Part shown: positions 4,854-11,745 of the stretch, piece after piece | Numbering within the stretch: position 1 is the stretch's first letter | How the letters are laid out: each line of letters starts with the position of its first letter | NCBI GenBank assembly: GCA_002494215.1 | Contig: DLBF01000093.1 | Coordinates: 1 to 12,007 of the forward strand | DNA from: Prevotellaceae bacterium UBA7028 | GTDB taxonomy: Bacteria; Bacteroidota; Bacteroidia; Bacteroidales; Bacteroidaceae | Reading direction: 5' to 3' | DNA: 12,007 nucleotides | Notes under the pieces: generated by a model | Told to the model about the DNA's origin: nothing | Databases searched by the model: none | The model's input: only the letters and a program-made list of their open reading frames with translations | Program-made: the position numbers and the translations under genes

Positions 4854-7800
4854 ATGAGTAAAAAGATTAACCAAGTCCTCGCGTTTGTGCTGACGATAGC
4901 GGCACTGTTGACGGGGCAGACGGCATGGGCCGACACAACGTGGTCTGTCGAGAATAACACAGGCAGCACGTTCCGTATCAAACGTAGCACTTCCGGTACC
5001 ACCGAGACAGTGAAGTATCGCACCGTGAACCTGAGTGCCTATGCTGGGCAGCACTACACCGCCAAGAGCGGTGAAGTCACTTTTGGGCCCACTGACACCT
5101 ACATAGATGTCACCGTCACGGAGAGGACTCCCGCAGCGGACGCCTACGCTTACAAATACCAGACGGGCACCAAACGCAAGTACCGCTTTGATGTCACCGA
5201 CCTGGGCGGCTTCCACCTGGCTCAATGTGACCGGGAAATCACTACCGGCACCAGCTTCAGCGGCAGCTATGTGAACAAGAGCGTCACCGATCTGGTGTAT
5301 TTCCAGAGCGGTAGCGTCAAGTCTGGCAGCGGCAATAAGTATCTCGATGTGGCTCACAGCGGCACCGACGGAACCGAGAAGAAAATTGATGACGGTTATG
5401 ACTATAACAACAATACCCTCTGTACTGTCAGCACCGATAATCTTTACGGTAGCAACAACAGCAGCCTGCGCACCTGGCTCAACAGTCTTAGTTACAAGAT
5501 GTACGCCACCGTTTATTTCCAGCAGCGCGAGGTGGACGACGGCTATCAGTACATCCAGATCCTGGCCGACAATGCTTCCACCTACGACGGCAAGGATGGT
5601 GATGGAAAGATTGACAACGGCCCCACGACATCGCTCTACAAGGCCGCCTTTATTCTCACCAAGAACGAGAACGTCTGCACAAGTTGGAAGTACCAGGCCT
5701 TCCCCCACAAAACCGACGACCACACCAGTTCAACGGAGTTCGACTACAGCGATAGCTACCTCTACGCCCAGGCCTTTAAGAGTAGCAGCTACCGCGCCAC
5801 CACCAGCGGTTCTCTGGTACTCGCTCCCACTGTAAACGACATCAATGTGCGCTTTGATGCCAACGGAAGCGGCGATGACACCTGGTATCTGAAGAACCTG
5901 AAGGTCCGCATGGCTCTGGTGGATACCAGCGCTCCCACCATACTCTCCAACAGCATAACCGTAGCTCCCGGCCGTTACTCCAAGGGAAACACCGTATATG
6001 TCTCTGTGGCATTTAACGAGATAGTAACTGTGACGGGCACACCGAAGCTTACCACTACATCCAATAACCACTGGGGCGACCTCAGCTATGTAGCTGGCAG
6101 CGGCAGCAACGTGCTGACCTTCAGCACCACGATTCCAGCCAATGCCACCGGCAGCCTTAATATCACCGGACTCACTGGCACTGTCGAAGACCTGGCAGGC
6201 AACAGCTTCACAGGAAGCAGCGTCACAGCCACCAATCTTTGCTTCGTGGATGCCAACTACACCTACACTATCACTTACAACCTGGACGAAGGCAGCGTGG
6301 CTACGGCGAATCCCACCAGCTACACCTACGAGACAGACGCCATTACACTGACCAACCCCACCAGATTCGGCTACTACTTCAACGGCTGGACGGGCAGCAA
6401 CGGCAATACGCCGCAGACTACCGTCACCATCGCCAACCACAGCCACGGCAATAAGAGCTACACCGCCAACTGGATAAAGGCGTGGACCGGCAGCGGTACG
6501 CAGGGCGATCCCTACACCATCACCAGCTGGCAGGGCTTGGATCTGCTGGCGCAGTACGTGAACAGCGGCAACGACTGCTACGGCGTCTATTTCCAGCTGG
6601 GAGGCCCTATTGAATACTCTTACACCAACACATGGAACGTGGCCAGCGAAGAGAACAATTACACCGTCATCGGCACCAACGACACCCCCTTCCAGGGCAC
6701 CTTCGACGGCAATAATAATACTGTCAGCGGCATCCGCATCTATAAAGGCGGATCCAGCATGGACAACTACTACCAGGGCCTCTTCGGTACAGTCAGGAGC
6801 GGCGGCAAGGTAAAGCGCGTCAACCTCGCCGATACCCGAATCACTGGATATAACGATGTCGGCGGTATTGCGGGCCACGTTCTTACTGGAGCCACCATCG
6901 AGGACTGCACCGTAGCCGCCGACGTCTGCATCCACGCTGTACAGAGCACCGCCAACTACCACGGCGGCATCGTGGGCTTTAGCCAAAGCCCCATCAGCCG
7001 CTGCATCAGCCGCGCCACCCTCACCGTAGCAGACGCGTCCTACTGCAAGGACTTCGGCGGCATTGCGGGGTACAATAGCAATAACATCACCGACTGCATA
7101 GCCGATGGCGTTGTCATCCCCGACGTCAAAGGACGCGGCGCCATCGTCGGCTACTATATCGGCACCCTCACCCGCAACTACTACCGCGGCTGCACCGTGG
7201 CGGGCGTGGCGAATGCCACCGGCGCAGGCAAGGGCAATAGCGACACCACCACCGAGACCAGCGACGTCACCGGTGCCCAGCCTCTCTATGCCGTCACCCT
7301 GCCAGAGCATGTCTCGCTGGTGCGCAACGGCATCAATCTCCCCGGCACAGGCAATGCCACCTACACCACCGGTGCAGATATCGACGGCCAGTCCTACGCC
7401 TATGCTACGGCTACGCTACGCCTACGTTACGACGCAGCTTCATTACCCAGTGGTTATGACCTCTCGTCCATCACTGTTAAGTATACCTCAGGCAGTACGG
7501 TTGTTGATGTCACCAGCAATGGCGATTACACCTTCGATTTCACCATGCCCGATGCCGATGTCACCGTAACCCCCAATTTCCTGCCTTTGATTTCCTACAT
7601 CGATGCCGACGGTGTTGAGCAGAGCCACATGTGTACACCCATCACCACCAGCACATCCAGCACCATCAACTATGGCGATGCTGCCAATGCTGAAGGCTGG
7701 TACTGCGTGAATAGCGATGTGACCTTTGATAGCCAACAAATAATCTTCAACGATCAACAGGTGAACATCATCCTTTGCGACGGAGCAACGATGTCCGTCC

Positions 7801-10790
7801 AAAAAACAACACAATGTCCATTCAATGTAAATAACGGTTCCTTGGCCATTTATGGTCAGGCCCTCGGTACCGGCACTCTCACAGCCAACTCAAGAAATGG
7901 AAGAGCTATTTCCGCAAATGCCAATATCGACTTCAATGGCGGTACCATTATTGCCACCTCATCTTATTCCATTGGTATATGTGCTGATAACAACATCACA
8001 ATCCGCCGCGGCAACATAACCGCAAATGGAGGTTCCCTGAATGATTTCTGTGGTATCAAAGCCAGTGACACCATCACCCTGGGATGTCTCACAACTTTGG
8101 ATCGCATCTATTCCACAGGTTATAGTGGTACTGTGACTATAGCCGAAGGCCAGACGCTTACCGACGGTAACTCAGCCAACAACTACACCGGTACCCTCGA
8201 TGACAATCAGAAGGATGCTATTAAGAGAAAAACGATGATGAAGGCTCTGGGCGACGTCAGCTATATAGATGAGAACGGTCTGGAGCAGACCTGCACCAAC
8301 TATATAATTCTTTCCGATAATGTTTTCAATGGCATGACGCATAATATCGGAAAAACAGGTTATGATACCTGGTACGTTGCCTGCGGCAATTATACCTACA
8401 ATACTACTAATCTCCAAACTAACGGTTACGTACATCTTATATTATGCGATGGTGCTAATTTTACTGTCAACGGCAGTTCCTATGGTATTGAGGTCGGAAG
8501 TGTTCTCAGCATCTACAGCCAGAGTCAGGACACCGGCACGCTTACAGCCAATGTAGCGAGTGCGTCGGGTAGGGCTTTGTTTGTTTCTAGCGGCAACCTC
8601 GCTATCAATGGTGGTGTAATCAATGCAAATGGCGGCGCGTATGGCATCTATATCGACAATGGCCATCTGACAGTAAATCGCGCCACTATCAACGCTACCG
8701 GCACCACCAGTGACATCCACGTAGATGGCACCTTCACCCTGGGCTGGACCAGGCTCACCGACCGCATCTACACCAGCAGTTACAACTGTGAAGGCACCGT
8801 CAGCATCAAAGACGGCCAGACGTTCTGGAACGGCAGCGAGGGTCTGAGCGGCACCATTACCGATATGACCAAACTGAACAACAAGACACTGCGACCTTGC
8901 TTCAGCATCACGCTGCCGGACGGCATCACCGCCAGCGGCGTGTTGGGACAGGATGGCACCACCGCTTACGCACTGCCTGAGGCTACTGTTACCCTCTCAT
9001 CCTTGGCGGGCTACCATCTGGCTGATGTCACCGTGAATGGCAATGCCGCTACCGATAATGGCGACGGCACTTGGAGCTTCCAGATGCCTGCTACCAATAT
9101 CACCGTTACGGCAACTATCATCTCTGGTGGTTATTGCGGCTTTGCCAGCGTGAACAGTGGACAGAACGTAATATGGGCCTACAACCTCTCCACCACCACA
9201 CTCACCATTAGTCCCAATCCCGAAGCTATTGCTGGCGGAGAGACCAACTTCAACATGGCTGGCTATGACGAATCTAACCAGCCTTGGAATGACTATAAAG
9301 ACGTTCTCACTACCGTTGTCATCGATGCAGGCGTTACCAACATAGGCTCCAACGCCTTCTATGAATGTAGCAAACTGGAATCCATTACCCTGCCCGATGG
9401 CATCAACAGCATAGGTACCGGTGCTTTCTATGACTGCCAAGAACTGTCAGCCATCACCATCCCCGCCAGTGTGACCACCATTGACTACTGTGCTTTCGAA
9501 GATTGCTACAAGCTCGAGGCCGTCACCTTTGCCGCTGGCTCGCTGCTGACCAGCATAGGCAGCAGCGCCTTCTCTCTCTGCGATTCACTGTCAGCCATCA
9601 CCATCCCCGCCAGTGTGAGAAACATCGACTACAATGCTTTCCAGGAATGCTACAACCTCAAGACCGTCACCTTTGCCGCAGGCTCACAACTGACCAGCAT
9701 AGGCTCCAACGCCTTCTCTCTCTGCGATTCACTGTCAGCCATCACCATCCCCGAGCATGTGACGACCATTGGCGACAATGCCTTTGCAGAATGCCCCAGT
9801 CTCTCCACCATCATTGCCCTGCCAGCCACACCGCCAAGCTTAGGCTCTCCCATGGGGGTGCCTGGCAACAGAAACAACCATAACATCTACTTCCGCAACC
9901 ATAGCTACTGGACCGTGGACGGCTGGCGCAGATGTATTGAGGAGAACTCTCACGATTTCTTCGACCACGGCTATTTGCTCATGGACAAAGAAGCTAACGA
10001 CATCGCAGCCCTCTATACAGCCCTCCATGATGATGACCGCTATGCAGCCCTCCATAATGATGACCCCGAGGATGATGATCTTCCTTATAAGGATGCCCCC
10101 ATCGACAGCATCGTCAACGTCATGCTCTACGGCCGCACACTCTACAAGGACGGTGGCTGGAACACACTGTGCCTGCCGTTCGATGTCAAAGTGGGCAGTG
10201 GTCCCCTCGAAGATGCCACAGCCATGACGCTCGACGGTTCTACCTCCAACTTTGAGACCTCTACCGGTATACTGACACTCAACTTCACTGGCGTGACTTC
10301 GGGCAATACCATCACCGCAGGCACACCGTTCATCGTAAAATGGGAGAGCGGCGAGGACCTGGTGAACCCCAACTTCCGGCACGTGAGCTTCAGCAACAGC
10401 ACGAACGATGTGACCAGTGCAGACGGCAGGGTGCAGTTCAAGGGAACTTACAGTCCGATTGACTATGCCAGCAATAACCAAAGCATCCTCTTCCTTGGCA
10501 CTGGTAACAAGCTCTACTATCCGCAAGCAGGTGCCAACATCGGTTCCTGCCGCGCCTACTTCCAGCTCAATGGCAGCAACGAAGTCAAGGCGTTCAAGCT
10601 GAACTTCAACGAAGAGGACGATAACGCCGATGGAATCGGCTCAATTCAAAATTCAAAATTCAAAATTCAAAATGAGGATGCTGTTTACGACCTTTCGGGA
10701 AGAAAAATTAATTCTCAATTTTCAACTTTCAATTCTCAATTTAAAAAGAAGGGGATTTACATCATCAACGGCCGCAAGGTGCTTTATTAG
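4854..10790 (+). CDS. Giant mosaic secreted surface protein with BspA-type leucine-rich repeats
   Basis: This 1978-residue protein begins with a clear signal peptide (KK at 3-4, hydrophobic core, cut after AWA at 26). In order it shows: a Calx-beta-like stretch (about 28-90, HYTAKSGEVTFGP); an unassigned region; a bacterial Ig-like domain (about 359-460, VTVTGTPKL); an InlB B-type repeat (about 470-543, ITYNLDEG...GYYFNGWTG); GLUG-type repeats (about 615-750, VGGIAGH, FGGIAGYN); a divergent InlB-type domain (about 813-910); two tandem beta-helix modules starting YIDADGVEQ (about 915) and YIDENGLEQ (about 1138); another InlB-like domain (1345-1423); BspA-type leucine-rich repeats (1483-1666); an acidic stretch near 1730; a C-terminal beta domain; and the ending VYDLSGRK...GIYIINGRKVLY, which resembles type IX secretion sorting signatures. 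The likely role is adhesion or glycan binding at the cell surface; no catalytic motif is seen. The start has GGGGAGGGG upstream. The C terminus carries 7-bp arrays. Confidence 0.9.
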   Translation: MSKKINQVLAFVLTIAALLTGQTAWADTTWSVENNTGSTFRIKRSTSGTTETVKYRTVNLSAYAGQHYTAKSGEVTFGPTDTYIDVTVTERTPAADAYAYKYQTGTKRKYRFDVTDLGGFHLAQCDREITTGTSFSGSYVNKSVTDLVYFQSGSVKSGSGNKYLDVAHSGTDGTEKKIDDGYDYNNNTLCTVSTDNLYGSNNSSLRTWLNSLSYKMYATVYFQQREVDDGYQYIQILADNASTYDGKDGDGKIDNGPTTSLYKAAFILTKNENVCTSWKYQAFPHKTDDHTSSTEFDYSDSYLYAQAFKSSSYRATTSGSLVLAPTVNDINVRFDANGSGDDTWYLKNLKVRMALVDTSAPTILSNSITVAPGRYSKGNTVYVSVAFNEIVTVTGTPKLTTTSNNHWGDLSYVAGSGSNVLTFSTTIPANATGSLNITGLTGTVEDLAGNSFTGSSVTATNLCFVDANYTYTITYNLDEGSVATANPTSYTYETDAITLTNPTRFGYYFNGWTGSNGNTPQTTVTIANHSHGNKSYTANWIKAWTGSGTQGDPYTITSWQGLDLLAQYVNSGNDCYGVYFQLGGPIEYSYTNTWNVASEENNYTVIGTNDTPFQGTFDGNNNTVSGIRIYKGGSSMDNYYQGLFGTVRSGGKVKRVNLADTRITGYNDVGGIAGHVLTGATIEDCTVAADVCIHAVQSTANYHGGIVGFSQSPISRCISRATLTVADASYCKDFGGIAGYNSNNITDCIADGVVIPDVKGRGAIVGYYIGTLTRNYYRGCTVAGVANATGAGKGNSDTTTETSDVTGAQPLYAVTLPEHVSLVRNGINLPGTGNATYTTGADIDGQSYAYATATLRLRYDAASLPSGYDLSSITVKYTSGSTVVDVTSNGDYTFDFTMPDADVTVTPNFLPLISYIDADGVEQSHMCTPITTSTSSTINYGDAANAEGWYCVNSDVTFDSQQIIFNDQQVNIILCDGATMSVQKTTQCPFNVNNGSLAIYGQALGTGTLTANSRNGRAISANANIDFNGGTIIATSSYSIGICADNNITIRRGNITANGGSLNDFCGIKASDTITLGCLTTLDRIYSTGYSGTVTIAEGQTLTDGNSANNYTGTLDDNQKDAIKRKTMMKALGDVSYIDENGLEQTCTNYIILSDNVFNGMTHNIGKTGYDTWYVACGNYTYNTTNLQTNGYVHLILCDGANFTVNGSSYGIEVGSVLSIYSQSQDTGTLTANVASASGRALFVSSGNLAINGGVINANGGAYGIYIDNGHLTVNRATINATGTTSDIHVDGTFTLGWTRLTDRIYTSSYNCEGTVSIKDGQTFWNGSEGLSGTITDMTKLNNKTLRPCFSITLPDGITASGVLGQDGTTAYALPEATVTLSSLAGYHLADVTVNGNAATDNGDGTWSFQMPATNITVTATIISGGYCGFASVNSGQNVIWAYNLSTTTLTISPNPEAIAGGETNFNMAGYDESNQPWNDYKDVLTTVVIDAGVTNIGSNAFYECSKLESITLPDGINSIGTGAFYDCQELSAITIPASVTTIDYCAFEDCYKLEAVTFAAGSLLTSIGSSAFSLCDSLSAITIPASVRNIDYNAFQECYNLKTVTFAAGSQLTSIGSNAFSLCDSLSAITIPEHVTTIGDNAFAECPSLSTIIALPATPPSLGSPMGVPGNRNNHNIYFRNHSYWTVDGWRRCIEENSHDFFDHGYLLMDKEANDIAALYTALHDDDRYAALHNDDPEDDDLPYKDAPIDSIVNVMLYGRTLYKDGGWNTLCLPFDVKVGSGPLEDATAMTLDGSTSNFETSTGILTLNFTGVTSGNTITAGTPFIVKWESGEDLVNPNFRHVSFSNSTNDVTSADGRVQFKGTYSPIDYASNNQSILFLGTGNKLYYPQAGANIGSCRAYFQLNGSNEVKAFKLNFNEEDDNADGIGSIQNSKFKIQNEDAVYDLSGRKINSQFSTFNSQFKKKGIYIINGRKVLY
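9403..9830 (+). repeat. 144-bp tandem units encoding leucine-rich repeats
   Basis: The LRR region is built of 144-bp units (48 residues, two LRRs each). tgaccagcataggc recurs at 9547 and 9691, and a run of 44 identical bases (9566-9609 and 9710-9753) joins units two and three. The peptide pattern is LSAITIPASVTTIDYCAFED then AVTFAAGSLLTSIGSSAF. Such near-identity at DNA level points to recent duplication and a chance of copy-number variation. Confidence 0.75.
10642..10743 (+). repeat. Two 7-bp arrays in the sorting-type C terminus of the surface protein
   Basis: The first array (10642-10673) is a tandem of ATTCAAA units, translated SIQNSKFKIQNE. The second (about 10707-10743) has units AATTCTC, AATTTTC, AACTTTC, AATTCTC, translated INSQFSTFNSQFK. 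The second sits inside the C-terminal signature, splitting VYDLSGRK from KKGIYIINGRKVLY. The reading frame stays open. The 7-bp period is the same as in the gltB, gltD and regulator elements, although the unit sequence differs. Confidence 0.75.
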
Positions 10791-10803
10791 TGAAGAGTGA
10801 AAC

Positions 10804-10874
10804 AAAAATGAATAATAACAAATAAATAAAATCCTGTCCCTATCTCCCTCCCTCGGGAGGGATGGGGAGGGGTC
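10804..10874 (+). repeat. 71-bp leader repeat, copy 2 (upstream of the 56-residue peptide gene)
   Basis: This is the second copy of the 4777-4847 leader, with the same order: A/T-rich half, CTCCCTCC-CTCG-GGAGGG hairpin and GGGGAGGGG (10864-10872), ending 7 nt before the ATG at 10882. The two direct copies bracket the whole surface-protein gene, with start points 6027 bp apart. Just upstream (about 10792-10800) lies a short AGTGAAG AGTGAAA heptamer fragment. Confidence 0.85.
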
Positions 10875-10881
10875 ATCTATT

Positions 10882-11052
10882 ATGAAAAAAACATATAACA
10901 AGCCAGCAATCGTAGTTGTTAAGCTACAGGCAATGAGCATACTTTGTGAAAGTACAGTAACAAGCGTAGCAAGTAACGCAGATTTGGAATACGGTGGCGG
11001 CAGTAGCACAGCTGCAAGAACCCGCGAAAGCCTCTGGGACGAGGAGTGGTGA
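10882..11052 (+). CDS. Small conserved-looking peptide, 56 residues, C-terminal WDEEW
   Basis: This ORF encodes 56 residues. It begins MKKTYNKPAIVVVKLQAMSI, passes through a Ser/Thr-rich middle and a GGG motif (LEYGGGSSTAARTRE), and ends in the acidic-aromatic SLWDEEW. From memory, short proteins of this layout (MKKxYxKPxxxVVxL start, glycine pair, Arg-rich then acidic end) are frequent in Prevotella and usually annotated hypothetical; I cannot check this here. There is no convincing signal peptide or membrane span. It has the same 71-bp leader and ribosome binding site as the surface-protein gene immediately upstream, which argues that it is translated and co-regulated. The GG followed by a polar tail invites comparison with ribosomally made precursor peptides, but no maturation enzyme or exporter is in the window, so the function is unknown. 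Confidence 0.7.
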   Translation: MKKTYNKPAIVVVKLQAMSILCESTVTSVASNADLEYGGGSSTAARTRESLWDEEW

Positions 11053-11085
11053 ATAACCAGTCCCTACCCACTTTTCAACTTCCAC

Positions 11086-11206
11086 TGTCTGCTTCCAGTC
11101 TCCTCTTAAGCTCCTCCTAGCCTCGTTGCAGCCATATTGCAGCCATACTGCTGCCTTACTCATGAGTAAGGCTAGAGTAAGGCTGGAGTAAGGCAGGAAC
11201 GAGAGT
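11086..11206. repeat. 11-bp-periodic array forming an 82-bp imperfect palindrome
   Basis: From 11086 the sequence runs as eleven 11-bp units that drift gradually. Clear ones are AGCCTCGTTGC, AGCCATATTGC, AGCCATACTGC (11119-11151), then TGAGTAAGGCT, AGAGTAAGGCT, GGAGTAAGGCA (11163-11195). The two sets are inverted relative to each other about a perfect 20-bp palindrome, GCCTTACTCATGAGTAAGGC (11153-11172). Extended, 11122-11203 is an 82-bp inverted repeat with 32 of 41 positions paired. It lies in the likely 3' untranslated region of the 56-residue peptide gene. Confidence 0.8.
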
Positions 11207-11308
11207 GAAAGGTCTGAAGTGCAAATATGAGTTTGTGGGTTTGTGAGGTAAGGAAGTCCTCTCAACGAAATCCCGGACAACCGGAAAATCCTTCTTTTCT
11301 CCTAAATA

Positions 11309-11327
11309 TTTTTGCGATAAGCAAAAA
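11309..11327. other. Small A/T-rich hairpin
   Basis: TTTTTGC (11309-11315) and GCAAAAA (11321-11327) form a 7-bp stem with loop GATAA. There is no GC-rich core. It could contribute to termination in either direction, since A and T runs flank it, but it is weak alone. Confidence 0.35.
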
Positions 11328-11351
11328 AGTGGCCCACGCCTCATTTTACAG

Positions 11352-11394
11352 GTTGAGCCGGCTCGATTGATTAGTTGAGCCGGCTCAACTTTTT
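11352..11394 (+). terminator. Paired GAGCCGGCTC palindromes followed by T5: terminator or operator pair
   Basis: GTTGAGCCGGCTC (11352-11364) is repeated 23 bp downstream inside the perfect 18-bp palindrome AGTTGAGCCGGCTCAACT (11373-11390). The two copies can pair with each other over 13 bp with a 10-base loop, and a T5 run follows on the plus strand, so a strong intrinsic terminator for the upstream operon is the plainest reading. Two palindromes spaced about two helical turns apart could instead bind a dimeric regulator ahead of glnN. Confidence 0.55.
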
Positions 11395-11615
11395 GGCGGA
11401 CAGCCCAAGAAATTAGTTACAAACGGAATTATTTTGAAAAAAAGGTATTTCTTATACACCCCGCTTTCGTAAATTAAAACGGTATTCTGAATGGAAGTTA
11501 AATGAGAATATCCCCCTTAACTCACCAATTAGCCACCTTAATGCGAGGAAACGAGTCATAAAAATGACATATATCAACAAAATTACACAAAAATAAATCT
11601 TTTTGCTTTGAAATA
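11395..11615. other. A/T-rich intergenic stretch without recognised features
   Basis: Between the GAGCCGGCTC palindromes and the glnN promoter I see no credible ORF, RNA gene or repeat. The composition becomes strongly A/T-rich towards glnN. Confidence 0.5.
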
Positions 11616-11647
11616 TTTTGTTTCAATTACAAAATGTTGTAATTTTG
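11616..11647 (+). promoter_or_regulatory. Promoter of glnN (TTTTG-N19-TAATTTTG)
   Basis: TTTTG at 11616-11620 and TAATTTTG at 11640-11647 are separated by 19 bp, a full match to the Bacteroidetes sigma consensus. The expected start is near 11654, about 75 nt before the glnN ATG. The -7 box lies between inverted arms ATGTTG (11634-11639) and CAACAT (11648-11653), and a second inverted repeat, ATTACAA-AATG-TTGTAAT (11626-11643), overlaps it. Either could be an operator for nitrogen control. Confidence 0.75.
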
Positions 11648-11664
11648 CAACATCATTTACAAAG

Positions 11665-11745
11665 ATGACACAAAAACTAAAGAAAAATAGGCAAAAAGAT
11701 TTGTTATTAATCCAAAATCAAGCACAATTATGGCAAACGAATTGA
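11665..11745 (+). CDS. Possible glutamine-rich leader peptide overlapping the glnN start
   Basis: An ATG about 11 nt after the predicted glnN transcript start opens a 26-codon ORF, MTQKLKKNRQ onward, ending at a TGA at 11743-11745. The stop is 13 nt inside glnN in another frame. Six of 26 residues are Gln (all CAA) and three are Asn. The position suggests a possible upstream ORF coupled to glnN translation. The leader is A-rich, so CAA codons are expected by chance, and no Shine-Dalgarno is seen. It may not be translated. Confidence 0.25.
   Translation: MTQKLKKNRQKDLLLIQNQAQLWQTN

Noticed and set aside
4614..5723. 369-codon open frame on the minus strand
   Set aside because: It combines the antisense of the surface-protein gene with the antisense of the leader and hairpin repeats, and no protein family is recognisable.
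5730..7310. 526-codon open frame on the minus strand
   Set aside because: It lies wholly inside the surface-protein gene. The product is a monotonous Ala/Val/Gly-rich sequence typical of the antisense of Thr/Ser/Asn-rich repeats, with no domain.
7387..7433. CTACG-rich low-complexity stretch in the surface gene as another inserted repeat
   Set aside because: Alignment with the second InlB-like domain of the same protein (AYALPEATVTLS) shows no extra segment, so it is probably just codon-level similarity.
11086..11206. CRISPR array
   Set aside because: The 11-bp units abut with no unique spacers of 30 bp or so, and there are no cas genes.
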